Of a DNA stretch of 18,402 nucleotides, positions 7,396 to 14,724 are shown piece after piece (position 1 is the stretch's first letter; each line of letters starts with the position of its first letter). Origin of the DNA: Bacteroidales bacterium UBA7569. Its GTDB lineage: Bacteria; Bacteroidota; Bacteroidia; Bacteroidales; Paludibacteraceae. Location: assembly GCA_002477945.1 (NCBI GenBank), contig DLLF01000004.1:1-18402 (forward strand). The letters run 5' to 3'. Made by a program: the position numbers and the translations under genes. Below the pieces are notes generated by a model. It was not told where the DNA came from, did not search any database, and was given only the letters and a program-made list of their open reading frames with translations.

Positions 7396-7450
7396 CGACC
7401 CCTCAAGCAGACCTCAAGCACCCCTCATCGACCCCTGAAACACCCCAACT
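7396..7450. repeat. 11-bp degenerate tandem array, five units
   Basis: Five consecutive 11-base units with consensus CGACCCCTSAA; the clearest are 7396-7406, 7418-7428 and 7429-7439, and the last (7440-7450) is the most diverged. A unit identical to 7429-7439 recurs at 14586-14596 in the second array. The 11-base period is not a multiple of three and no frame reads through as a protein, so this is non-coding. There are no unique spacers, so it is not a CRISPR. Confidence 0.65.
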
Positions 7451-7516
7451 TCTCAACTTGTAAACTTGACAAGACTCTCTGCTTCTTTCAACTGTCAACT
7501 CTTGGCTTTCAACTAT
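7446..7516. repeat. CAACT-rich low-complexity stretch
   Basis: The core AACT occurs six times in about 70 bases, mostly as TCAACT or CAACTT (for example 7452-7457 and the pair TCAACTGTCAACT near 7488-7500). The spacing is irregular. It sits between the 11-bp array and repeat copy B. It is probably a decayed simple repeat, and nothing else is visible in it. Confidence 0.4.
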
Positions 7517-7546
7517 ACTCCCCTTCTTGGGAGGGTTCGGAAGGTC
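7517..7546. repeat. REP-like GC hairpin, copy B
   Basis: Starts ACTCCCCTTCTTGGGAGGG and ends TTCGGAAGGTC. The arms CTCCC (7518-7522) and GGGAG (7529-7533) pair. It aligns along its length with copy A at 7351, with the G-rich tail partly changed. Confidence 0.5.
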
Positions 7547-7638
7547 CGAATTGCCAAATCGTAAATAACTTGCTACCTCATCGGGAGAATGGCAAAATAA
7601 AACGAACCCTTATCTCTTGACATAGAGTGGGAAAGGCA

Positions 7639-7670
7639 TTCCTCCTTCATGGAGGGTTTGAAGAAGTCTG
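7639..7670. repeat. REP-like GC hairpin, copy C
   Basis: The most diverged copy, starting TTCCTCCTTCATGGAGGG and ending with a GAAGAAGTCTG tail. The arms CCTCC (7641-7645) and GGAGG (7651-7655) pair around TTCAT. It lies only about 30 bases upstream of the esterase-operon promoter. Confidence 0.42.
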
Positions 7671-7697
7671 TGGGTACTAAAAAAACTTGAACACTGT

Positions 7698-7728
7698 TTT
7701 GTTGCCCGAAGAAAAAGTATTACCTTTG
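7698..7728 (+). promoter_or_regulatory. Promoter of the esterase-receptor-lipoprotein operon
   Basis: TTTG (7698-7701) and TACCTTTG (7721-7728) are 19 bases apart, a full match to the Bacteroidota consensus. Transcription should begin near 7735, about 13 bases before the ATG at 7748, so the leader is very short and A-rich with no Shine-Dalgarno. No promoter of this type is evident before the two downstream genes. Confidence 0.72.
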
Positions 7729-7747
7729 TGGCGCAAAACAAAAATCC

Positions 7748-8842
7748 ATGAAGCGTAACATCTTCCTCGCACTTTTGCTCTTTGCTTTGCTTCCCTTGAG
7801 AGCAGAGGACGTTCCTTTGCGATACGTGAATGCTTTGGAACTGCAGATTATCAACAAGGGATTTTCCAATACGCTTACGCCTTACACTCGTATCCCCGCT
7901 TGTTTGCAGGATAGTGTTCGTCCCGACCTTTGGGCGCGGTCTTTGTGCTCTTCCGGAATAGCCGTCCGCTTTGCAAGCAATTCGCGTCACATTGCTGCAC
8001 GCTACCGCCTCAGTCAGAATTTCCACATGGCGCACATGGCGGATACGGGTACAAAAGGAACCGACCTCTATTGTTTGGGCGACGACAATCGTTGGCACTA
8101 CGTCAATACGGCACGCCCTGTGAAAGACAGTATCCAGCAGAAAGTCTATGTGAGCAACCTCGATGGGCAGATGCACGAGTGGATGATATATCTTCCGCTC
8201 TACGATGGTATTCAGTGGTTCGAGGTCGGAGTGGATAGCGCATCGGTTCTTGTCAGACCGCAAGTGCAGAATCCTGTGACCGACAGGAGGATTGTTTTCT
8301 ATGGTACCAGTATTATGCAGGGCGGTTGTGCCTCCCGCACGGGTATGGCGTCCACGTGTTTCATTCAGCGCGACCTCGGCGTGGAGTGTGTCAATCTCGG
8401 TTTCTCTGGCGAGGGTAAGATGGATGCGCCTCTGGCGCGTGCTATGGCGGCTATTCCTGATGTGGTCGCTTATGTGATTGACCCCGTACCCAATTGCACG
8501 AAGGATATGTGCGATACGCTCACCTATGGTTTTGTCCGTATCTTGCTTGAGGCACGTCCCGATGTACCTGTCATCATGGTGGAAGGACTCACCTATCCCT
8601 ATGCGCACTACGACTCTTTCTTCCGTGACTATCTCCCGCAAAAGAATGAAGCATTCCATAACAACTATCTCCGCTTGAAAGAGGAATTTCCCGACAATCT
8701 CTACTATGTGACGACCCAAGGACTCACGGGGCGCGATGAAGAAGGGACTGTTGATGGTATTCATCTCACCGACTTGGGCTTCCGGGCCTATGCCGACAAG
8801 TTGGAAGAAGTGTTGCTCCCTTTGCTCAATCCAAACAAATAA
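7748..8842 (+). CDS. Secreted SGNH/GDSL-type esterase
   Basis: A 364-residue exported hydrolase. The signal peptide spans about residues 1-19 (ending LRA|ED). Residues about 22-170 form an accessory beta-domain with TGTKGTDLY (100-108), the hallmark of the GxDLY domain found before some SGNH esterases. The catalytic domain starts near 180: block I YGTSIMQGG (185-193) with nucleophile Ser188, block II NLGFSGEGKMD (216-226), block III Asn249 in DPVPNC, and block V DGIHL (336-340) with Asp336 and His339. All four SGNH positions are present, so it should be active, probably on acyl or acetyl esters of glycans; the substrate is not shown. It heads an operon: the receptor gene begins 7 bases after its stop. 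Confidence 0.85.
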   Translation: MKRNIFLALLLFALLPLRAEDVPLRYVNALELQIINKGFSNTLTPYTRIPACLQDSVRPDLWARSLCSSGIAVRFASNSRHIAARYRLSQNFHMAHMADTGTKGTDLYCLGDDNRWHYVNTARPVKDSIQQKVYVSNLDGQMHEWMIYLPLYDGIQWFEVGVDSASVLVRPQVQNPVTDRRIVFYGTSIMQGGCASRTGMASTCFIQRDLGVECVNLGFSGEGKMDAPLARAMAAIPDVVAYVIDPVPNCTKDMCDTLTYGFVRILLEARPDVPVIMVEGLTYPYAHYDSFFRDYLPQKNEAFHNNYLRLKEEFPDNLYYVTTQGLTGRDEEGTVDGIHLTDLGFRAYADKLEEVLLPLLNPNK

Positions 8843-8849
8843 ATAAGTT

Positions 8850-11612
8850 ATGAAAAAAACTCTCTTGTTACTCTTGGCTACCCTCGCAATGAGTGTGTAT
8901 GCGCAGGAGCAACGCTTGACGGGTACGGTTCTCGATGCGGAAACGCGCGAACCGCTTATCGGTGTGAGCGTGCTGGAAAAGGGTACCACCAATGGTACAG
9001 TCACTGACCTTGATGGCAATTTCGTGTTGCCTGTAAAAAGCAAAGAGGCTGCACTCAGCCTCACCTATGTGGGCTACAAAACCTTTGAGGTAAAAGCGAA
9101 GAAAAACGCATTGGGTGTGCTGGAAATGCAGTCCGAATCAGTCTCTCTGTCCGACGTTACCGTCACCGGTCAGATTGCCGTACAACGCAAGACACCTATA
9201 GCGGTCAGTTCCGTCACCGCTTTGGAAATTGAGGAACGTATAGGCAATGGCGAGTTCGTGGAAGTGCTGAAGAATACACCCGGCGTCCATGCCAACAGCA
9301 ATGGTGGTTCATGGGGTGACAGCGAAATCTATATGCGTGGCTTCGACAATACCAACATTGCAATGCTTATCAATGGTGTTCCTATGAATGGTATGGAAGA
9401 TGGCAAAGTGTATTGGTCCAACTGGCAGGGATTGGCTGAAGTCGCTTCCGTTGTGCAGACACAGCGCGGTCTGGGCGCAAGTAAACTCTCTGCTCCGTCT
9501 GTGGGTGGTACCATCAATATCGTCACAAAGAATATCGATGCAAAGCAGGGAGGCTCTCTTTCCTATGCCATGGGTAACGATGGTTATAACAAAGTGTCCT
9601 TCTCTGTTTCCACTGGACTGATGAAGAACGGTTGGGCAATCACTGTCCTCGGTTCACGCACGTGGGGCAACGGCTACGTACAGGGTACCGACTTTACCGG
9701 ATACAACTATTTTGCCAACATTTCCAAACGAATCAACGATAACCATCAGTTGTCTCTCACGGCATTTGGTGCGCCCCAGCGCCACTACCAGCGTTCAGGT
9801 TCCGGCGGTGCTCTCACGCTCTCCGAGTGGATGAAAGTCAAGCAGTACATGAAGGACGGCATGCACTTCTCACGCTATAACCCTACGTATGGCTACGATG
9901 ACTATGGTAATCGCAATTCCGCCAACTATAACGTGTACCACAAACCGCAAATATCGCTCAACCACGTTTGGCAGATCGACCACAAGTCTTCTCTTTCCAC
10001 TACTCTCTACACCTCTATCGGACGTGGTTACGGACGTACTGCCGAACCGGGGCTCAACACCGAATACAAATATTCCGACCTTACGTATGGTGCCAACTAT
10101 GGTACACTCTCTACCACCTTCCGTCGTGAAGATGGTTCTTTCGACTATGGTGCTATCTACGACCTTAACAATCCCGACAACCCGATTTACGATGAGTCTT
10201 CTGCCGAGTACGGAGGAAAACCTTACTATGGCTCTCAACTCGTAATATGCCAGAACACCAACTCGCACAACTGGTATGGACTGGTTTCCACCTATCAGAA
10301 CAAGTTTGCCGAACTCATCGACTTCACAGCGGGTATCGACGTACGCTACTACAAAGGAATACACACGGCTGTCGTTTCCGACATGTTGGGCGGAACCTAC
10401 TATATCGATGCAACCCGCTCTTCCGTGAAGGCGGAGAACAACAAGGCCGCTCTGGATCCTAATTGGGCTACTCAGAAACTGGGAATAGGCGATGTCTGCT
10501 ATCGTAACTACGACGGCTATGTCGTTCAAGAAGGTGCCTTCGTGCAGGGCGAATACAACCAAGGCAATTGGTCCGCCTTCCTCAACGCTTCTGTCAATGT
10601 GAACCACTATTGGAAAATAGACCACTATTACTATGATGCCGAGCACGGACGCTCCAAAACACTCAATTTCGTGGGTGGAACGGTAAAAGCCGGTGCCAAT
10701 TATGCCATAAACCAACATAACAATGTATTTGTCAATCTCGGCTACATCTCGCGTGCTCCTAAGTTCGACAAGGGCGCATTCATGTCAGCAAGTACCAGCA
10801 ACGCCATCAACACGGAGGCGAAAAACGAGCAGATCGCAAGTGCGGAAATCGGCTATGGATTCCACAATGAGTACGTGAACATTGCCGTAAACGGTTATTT
10901 CACCGAGTGGATGGATAAGACAATGGCAAAACAAAACACATTGTCCGACCCCGCACAAACTCGCTACAACCTCAATATGACAGGTGTAAATGCACGCCAC
11001 ATGGGCTTGGAATTCGAATTGAAAGCGCGCCCCACACGCTGGCTGGAAATCTCTGCCATGCTTTCCATCGGTGATTGGAAATGGGACAGCGATTCCGTCA
11101 AAGGCTACATCTATAGCGAGCAAGGGCAGGCACTGACAAAAGATGGAGAACTCACCACACCCGGAGCACCCGATCATGCGTGGGCAATGGTCAATATGAA
11201 AGGTATTGAGGTCGGTGGCTCCGCACAAACAACGGCTAACCTCGGCATCACGTTCAAACCTTTCAAAGGTTTCCGCATCGGAGCGGAATACACTCTCTAT
11301 GACCGCAACTATGCCTACTACTCCTTCTCTGGAAACGATCTGCAGATTGGCAAGGCGATGAACCTGCAACGCCCGTGGAAAATACCGACAGGCGGTTCTA
11401 TGGATCTCCGTGCTTCCTACCACTTCAAAATGGGTAAACTCGACGCGGTACTCTCGGGTAGTGTCAACAATGTGTTGAATCAATACTACATCGAAAAGGC
11501 TTGGAACCCGACAGCCTTGACACAAACAATAACCGAGGTCAACAAAGACAACGTCTATTTCTATTTCTCTCAAGGCAGGACATGGAACGTTCGTCTCAAA
11601 CTCAATTTCTAA
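8850..11612 (+). CDS. TonB-dependent outer-membrane receptor
   Basis: A 920-residue outer-membrane transporter powered by TonB. The signal peptide is residues 1-18 (VYA|QE). Residues about 22-105 are a carboxypeptidase-regulatory-like beta-sandwich (GTVLDAETREPLIGVSV, TDLDGNF, YVGYKT). The plug domain is about 108-228 (TPIAVSSV, NTPGVHAN, IYMRGFDNTNIAMLINGVPM, GGTINIVTK). The remaining residues have the alternating aromatic pattern of a 22-strand barrel, ending RTWNVRLKLNF with the expected terminal Phe. It lacks the SusC signature segment, and no susD follows, so it is a stand-alone receptor type. Its ligand is unknown. It is the middle gene of the operon with the esterase (7-base gap) and the lipoprotein (21-base gap). 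Confidence 0.93.
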   Translation: MKKTLLLLLATLAMSVYAQEQRLTGTVLDAETREPLIGVSVLEKGTTNGTVTDLDGNFVLPVKSKEAALSLTYVGYKTFEVKAKKNALGVLEMQSESVSLSDVTVTGQIAVQRKTPIAVSSVTALEIEERIGNGEFVEVLKNTPGVHANSNGGSWGDSEIYMRGFDNTNIAMLINGVPMNGMEDGKVYWSNWQGLAEVASVVQTQRGLGASKLSAPSVGGTINIVTKNIDAKQGGSLSYAMGNDGYNKVSFSVSTGLMKNGWAITVLGSRTWGNGYVQGTDFTGYNYFANISKRINDNHQLSLTAFGAPQRHYQRSGSGGALTLSEWMKVKQYMKDGMHFSRYNPTYGYDDYGNRNSANYNVYHKPQISLNHVWQIDHKSSLSTTLYTSIGRGYGRTAEPGLNTEYKYSDLTYGANYGTLSTTFRREDGSFDYGAIYDLNNPDNPIYDESSAEYGGKPYYGSQLVICQNTNSHNWYGLVSTYQNKFAELIDFTAGIDVRYYKGIHTAVVSDMLGGTYYIDATRSSVKAENNKAALDPNWATQKLGIGDVCYRNYDGYVVQEGAFVQGEYNQGNWSAFLNASVNVNHYWKIDHYYYDAEHGRSKTLNFVGGTVKAGANYAINQHNNVFVNLGYISRAPKFDKGAFMSASTSNAINTEAKNEQIASAEIGYGFHNEYVNIAVNGYFTEWMDKTMAKQNTLSDPAQTRYNLNMTGVNARHMGLEFELKARPTRWLEISAMLSIGDWKWDSDSVKGYIYSEQGQALTKDGELTTPGAPDHAWAMVNMKGIEVGGSAQTTANLGITFKPFKGFRIGAEYTLYDRNYAYYSFSGNDLQIGKAMNLQRPWKIPTGGSMDLRASYHFKMGKLDAVLSGSVNNVLNQYYIEKAWNPTALTQTITEVNKDNVYFYFSQGRTWNVRLKLNF

Positions 11613-11633
11613 CCATCTCACAAACAGAAACCT

Positions 11634-13013
11634 ATGAAAAAGATATTAGGATCACTATTGATCGCCGTCGCACTCGTCTCATGCGATGATTTCTACCTGA
11701 ATCACCAGTTGGGCGGCGAACCTCCTATCACGGTCGTGCGCAATTTCGCCTATACATTGTCCGATGCCGACTATTCCGCAGTCGCATCCAATGCAACCAA
11801 CATCGCAACGTCATTGACTATGGGTAAAAACGAAACCGACTCCTCCGTTTACAATCGTCTCAAAAAGTTGGGAACCGATAAGTATTTCTCGGATACCCTC
11901 ATCACGCCGGAACTTTTCCTTCCAACCTTTATGGCAGAGAAATATCCGCAACTTTCTTCTGGTACGCTCTGCGAAGTAACCTATCGCACCGTGGCGGACC
12001 TGCCCGTCTATTTCAGTGATTTTGATGTTATCCGCGAGTTCTATCCAAAAACTCCTCTTGCTTCCATCGACGAAATTATTCCCGCTCTTGATGCTGGTGT
12101 GGATAAGCGTATGAAACGTGAAGGCTACAAATTCATCGTCTACTTCTCCGATGATAAGACTTATTTCTACCAATACACGGATGGTGCCTTCAAGCCTTAC
12201 ACGTCGTCAGGACCCGATGTGGTTGCTCTTGCTACGGCCGATTACAGGGAAATAGGAGCCGAAGGCATCGCAAATCCGGAATCAACGCTCAATATCTATC
12301 TCAGCCGGCGTTTCCCCTATGCAGCGGACGAAAAAACTTGGTTGGTGATTTATCGCAATGCGGATCGACAGCCGTCAGTTGACCAGTTTACCTACGATTT
12401 GGCTTCGAAGACTTGGAATATCCTTACCAAGATCACCAATGAGAGTATGTCTTTCGAGATGAAGGACGCATGGAAAGCCAATACATCAACCTATCTCTCC
12501 GAACCGTTCTTGGGTCATGGACAAGGCGACTTTATCATACAAAACGTTTATCTTGAGTCGCCCCTCACCTATGTTTGGTACTATTCTTCCACCTACGGTA
12601 TGTGCGCATCCGGCTATAAGGACAACGCAAGCCATAAGAGTGAGGCGTGGTTGGTATCTCCTGTGGTCAAACTCAAGAAAGCAACGAAACCGCAACTGAT
12701 TTTCGACCAGGCATTCAACAAGGCGGACAATTTCACCGAGGAGGCTACCGTGCTGGTTTCGTCCGACTATAAAGGAGATGTCACCACTTGCACTTGGGAA
12801 GCATTGCCTTGGAATAAAAATGATGACGGTACACTCAATGTTCCTGCCGGTACATCATGGACCTTCCAATCATCTGGCGATATGGACCTTTCACCCTATG
12901 TCGGTAAGTCTGTGTACATCGGCTTCCGCTACACTTCAGCCTCTGGCAAATCCGGTAGTTGGGAACTGAAGAACGTTCTCGTTTACGAACCCGAAAACAA
13001 AGACGAAAAGTAG
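11634..13013 (+). CDS. Surface lipoprotein with choice-of-anchor J-like domain
   Basis: A 459-residue lipoprotein; the lipobox LVSC puts the lipidated cysteine at residue 17, followed by DD. Residues about 18-290 I do not recognise; they contain two short similar beta motifs (YKFIVYFSDDKTYFYQYTDG at 165-184 and TWLVIYRNADRQ at 235-246) that may be internal repeats. Residues about 297-452 resemble the choice-of-anchor J or cleaved-adhesin beta-sandwich: SEAWLVSPVVKL (336-347), LIFDQAF, ATVLVSSDYKGD, DLSPYVGKSVYIGFRY and a closing WELKNVLVY. Such domains often bind carbohydrate or other surface ligands. Coming directly after a TonB-dependent receptor, it most likely captures ligand for that receptor, in the place SusD holds elsewhere, but it has no SusD-like helices. 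Function is inferred from context. Confidence 0.78.
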   Translation: MKKILGSLLIAVALVSCDDFYLNHQLGGEPPITVVRNFAYTLSDADYSAVASNATNIATSLTMGKNETDSSVYNRLKKLGTDKYFSDTLITPELFLPTFMAEKYPQLSSGTLCEVTYRTVADLPVYFSDFDVIREFYPKTPLASIDEIIPALDAGVDKRMKREGYKFIVYFSDDKTYFYQYTDGAFKPYTSSGPDVVALATADYREIGAEGIANPESTLNIYLSRRFPYAADEKTWLVIYRNADRQPSVDQFTYDLASKTWNILTKITNESMSFEMKDAWKANTSTYLSEPFLGHGQGDFIIQNVYLESPLTYVWYYSSTYGMCASGYKDNASHKSEAWLVSPVVKLKKATKPQLIFDQAFNKADNFTEEATVLVSSDYKGDVTTCTWEALPWNKNDDGTLNVPAGTSWTFQSSGDMDLSPYVGKSVYIGFRYTSASGKSGSWELKNVLVYEPENKDEK

Positions 13014-13020
13014 TCATTCC

Positions 13021-13036
13021 CGTACTCTGCAGTACG
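13021..13036 (+). terminator. Short perfect hairpin after the lipoprotein gene
   Basis: CGTACT (13021-13026) and AGTACG (13031-13036) form a perfect 6-bp stem with a four-base loop, 7 bases past the stop codon. There is no T-run. It is followed at once by the larger hairpin at 13053-13093. Confidence 0.35.
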
Positions 13037-13052
13037 ACTCCCATTCTGCTCA

Positions 13053-13093
13053 CTACCCGCTCAATCTGTTGGCAACTCGGATTGAGCGGGTAG
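13053..13093 (+). terminator. 14-bp perfect hairpin between operon and glycosyltransferase
   Basis: CTACCCGCTCAATC (13053-13066) and GATTGAGCGGGTAG (13080-13093) pair perfectly around a 13-base loop. It probably ends or stabilises the esterase-operon transcript. No U-tract follows, so efficiency as an intrinsic terminator is uncertain. No TAnnTTTG box is seen between it and the glycosyltransferase start, so some readthrough is likely. Confidence 0.55.
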
Positions 13094-13137
13094 AGTGCCG
13101 GAATACAATGTAAAACCAACTTAAATTGTCCGCACGT

Positions 13138-14142
13138 ATGAAATACTCCTTTGTAATACCCGTTTACAATCGCCCCCAGGAACTTCAAGAATTGCTCTTC
13201 TCGCTCGCATCGCAGCGGTTTGCCGACTTCGAAGTGATTGTCGTGGAAGATGGTTCTTCCCTTCCGGCAAAAGATATCTGCGACTCGTTCTCAGGGCAAC
13301 TGGCGTTGCGCTATTTCAGCAAACCCAATTCCGGTCCCGGACCCAGTCGTAATTATGGTGCCGAGCGCGCTTCCGGTGAGTATATCATTGTGCTGGACTC
13401 TGATTGTGTTCTCCCTCCCGATTATCTCGTTGAGGTGGAAAAGGAATTGCAACAGGCTGCAGCGCAATCTGTTCAGGTGGATGCCTTTGGAGGACCCGAT
13501 CGCGCTTCTTCCGATTTTACGGCCGTGCAGAAAGCGATAAGTTATTCCATGACATCTTTCTTTACAACGGGTGGGATTCGCGGGGGAAAGCGCAAGATGG
13601 ATAAGTTCTACCCCCGTAGTTTCAATATGGGGGTTCGCCGTGATGTATGGAACAGGTTGGGCGGCTTCGCTCCTATGCGCTTTGGGGAAGACATTGATTT
13701 CAGTATCCGTCTTTATAAGGCAAACTGTGTGGTTCGTCTTTTCCCTGAAGCATGGGTTTGGCACAAACGTCGTGCTAATTTCAGCCAGTTCTATAGGCAG
13801 GTGTTCAATTCCGGAATTGCACGCATCAATCTCTATAAGAAATATCCCGAATCCCTCAAGTTGGTGCACACCCTTCCGGCGGTTTTTGTCTTGGGATGTC
13901 TTGCTTGCCTTTTGCTGTCTCTGTGGCATATATGGTTCGTCCTGCCTGTTGCGCTCTACGTCCTCTTGCTTTTTTTCGATGCCTTGTTCCGTTGCAGGAA
14001 TATCAAAGTGACGGCTCTTGCTGTCGTGGCAGCCTTTGTCCAACTCTTTGGCTATGGGCTGGGTTTCCTGCAAGCCTTTGTTCGTCGTGTGCTTTGCAAA
14101 CGCAATGAATATGCAAGTTTCCAGAACAACTTCTATAAATAA
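13138..14142 (+). CDS. Family 2 glycosyltransferase with membrane tail
   Basis: A 334-residue GT2-type enzyme that transfers a sugar from a nucleotide-sugar donor; acceptor unknown. The N-terminal GT-A fold shows FVIPVYNRPQELQELL (5-20), VIVVEDGS (33-40), GPSRNYGAERASGEYIIVLDSD (68-89) with the metal-binding DSD at 87-89, and GEDIDFS (183-189) as the likely catalytic acid region. Residues about 246-283 and 291-315 form three hydrophobic segments that should anchor it to the inner membrane with the catalytic domain in the cytoplasm. A TTG start at 13126 is possible, but ATG at 13138 begins directly at the conserved MKYSFVIPVYN strand and is preferred. It may be read through from the upstream operon; relevance to that operon's substrate is not shown. 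Confidence 0.88.
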   Translation: MKYSFVIPVYNRPQELQELLFSLASQRFADFEVIVVEDGSSLPAKDICDSFSGQLALRYFSKPNSGPGPSRNYGAERASGEYIIVLDSDCVLPPDYLVEVEKELQQAAAQSVQVDAFGGPDRASSDFTAVQKAISYSMTSFFTTGGIRGGKRKMDKFYPRSFNMGVRRDVWNRLGGFAPMRFGEDIDFSIRLYKANCVVRLFPEAWVWHKRRANFSQFYRQVFNSGIARINLYKKYPESLKLVHTLPAVFVLGCLACLLLSLWHIWFVLPVALYVLLLFFDALFRCRNIKVTALAVVAAFVQLFGYGLGFLQAFVRRVLCKRNEYASFQNNFYK

Positions 14143-14181
14143 CTTGTGCATATCTTCTCTGTTATATCTAATACCTCCATT

Positions 14182-14350
14182 GGCAGAATTCGTGTAGAAA
14201 AACGAATGCCAGCGGGTCAGTTCCGTCCGGCATTGTGGCGGGTGTCAAAAATGAAGCGAGAATTTCGATAAGCGGAGATACTGTTTGAGCGTAGCGAGTT
14301 GTGTCTCCGCCGAAATTCGAGTGACCCCATATTTTTGGCAACGCCCGACA
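14182..14350. repeat. Long imperfect palindrome, MITE- or REP-like
   Basis: The centre has arms GCGGAGATAC (14272-14281) and GTGTCTCCGC (14301-14310), a 10-bp stem with one wobble. These extend outward through CGAGAATTTCG (14257-14267) against CGAAATTCGAG (14311-14321), and less exactly through GGCG...AAAAAT (14238-14252) against ATTTTTGGCAACGCC (14330-14345). The loop holds GAGCGTAGCGAG. A separate small hairpin, ATTCGT/ACGAAT at 14188-14193 and 14202-14207, flanks it. Minus-strand reading frames here give arbitrary peptides and are not called as genes. I recall similar intergenic palindromes in Bacteroidota genomes but cannot confirm it here. Confidence 0.5.
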
Positions 14351-14380
14351 CAAATCACTCCGTAGGTTAAGGCTGCTTAT

Positions 14381-14410
14381 AGCCCCCTTTTTGAGGGGGG
14401 TGGGGGAGTC
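14381..14410. repeat. REP-like GC hairpin, copy D
   Basis: Starts AGCCCCCTTTTTGAGGGGGG and continues TGGGGGAGTC. It is close to copy A at 7351: same AGCCCC opening, T-rich loop, G-rich closing arm and G-rich tail. It lies 6.7 kb from the nearest other copy, in the other large intergenic gap. Confidence 0.58.
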
Positions 14411-14417
14411 CCATTGG

Positions 14418-14451
14418 TTTCTTTTCTTTTGGTCATGCAAAAGAAAAGAAA
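14418..14451. repeat. Perfect 14-bp pyrimidine/purine inverted repeat
   Basis: TTTCTTTTCTTTTG (14418-14431) and CAAAAGAAAAGAAA (14438-14451) are exact reverse complements around GTCATG. The stem is AT-rich. It starts 8 bases after repeat copy D. From memory, near-identical sequences are scattered in Bacteroidota genomes, so it is probably a dispersed element rather than a local regulator; this was not checked. Confidence 0.6.
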
Positions 14452-14563
14452 GAAGTATGTATGAGATATAATACAGTTTTCGGTGAACATAGTGTATAGA
14501 AAGAACCGTAAAAAATGGATTATATTCCGTATGGCTCTCTTGAAGTTCCTATCCGTATTCCCA

Positions 14564-14607
14564 CGACCCCTCATCGAGACCTGAACGACCCCTGAAGCCG
14601 ACATCAA
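14564..14607. repeat. 11-bp degenerate tandem array, four units
   Basis: Units at 14564-14574, 14575-14585, 14586-14596 and 14597-14607 follow the same consensus as the array at 7396 (CGACCCCTSAA). The third unit is identical to one in that array. The array ends about 80 bases upstream of the -7 box of the large secreted-protein gene. Confidence 0.62.
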
Positions 14608-14686
14608 TAAGATACAAAGAGGAAGATATGTGTATTATTTCCACTTTTACCGCCAATCTTTCTACATATATCACCGTTTTTGTACG

Positions 14687-14694
14687 TATCTTTG
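14687..14694 (+). promoter_or_regulatory. Probable -7 box before the multidomain gene
   Basis: TATCTTTG fits TAnnTTTG perfectly. No good TTTG or TTG lies 19-21 bases upstream (the nearest, TTTC at 14659-14662, would need a 24-base spacer). A transcript from here would start near 14701, 24 bases before the ATG at 14725. The weak -33 box may mean dependence on an activator. Confidence 0.45.
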
Positions 14695-14724
14695 TACCTT
14701 GAATTTAATACAAAAACAAATAAT

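Noticed and set aside
7396..7450. CRISPR array
   Set aside because: Units are 11 bases, directly adjacent and degenerate, with no spacers and no cas genes in the window.
7610..9064. 484-codon open frame on the minus strand over the esterase gene
   Set aside because: It lies antisense to a well-supported SGNH esterase, has no signal, domain or motif, and its His/Arg/Ile-rich composition is that of a codon shadow.
9870..11621. Two long minus-strand open frames (9870-10718 and 10785-11621)
   Set aside because: Both are antisense to the TonB-dependent receptor and show no family motif; they reflect its codon bias.
8850..13013. SusC/SusD polysaccharide-utilisation pair
   Set aside because: The receptor lacks the SusC signature, and the lipoprotein is beta-rich with no SusD-like helical repeats.
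13291..14151. 286-codon minus-strand open frame
   Set aside because: Antisense to the glycosyltransferase, without recognisable domains or a plausible start context.
14168..14607. Small minus-strand open frames of 90 and 76 codons
   Set aside because: They are made of the palindrome, hairpin copy D and the 14-bp inverted repeat read as protein; repeat-derived, with no promoter.
14143..14679. tRNA or other structured housekeeping RNA in the gap
   Set aside because: The stems do not form a cloverleaf and no conserved TTCGA-type T-loop arrangement is present; they are better explained as repeats.
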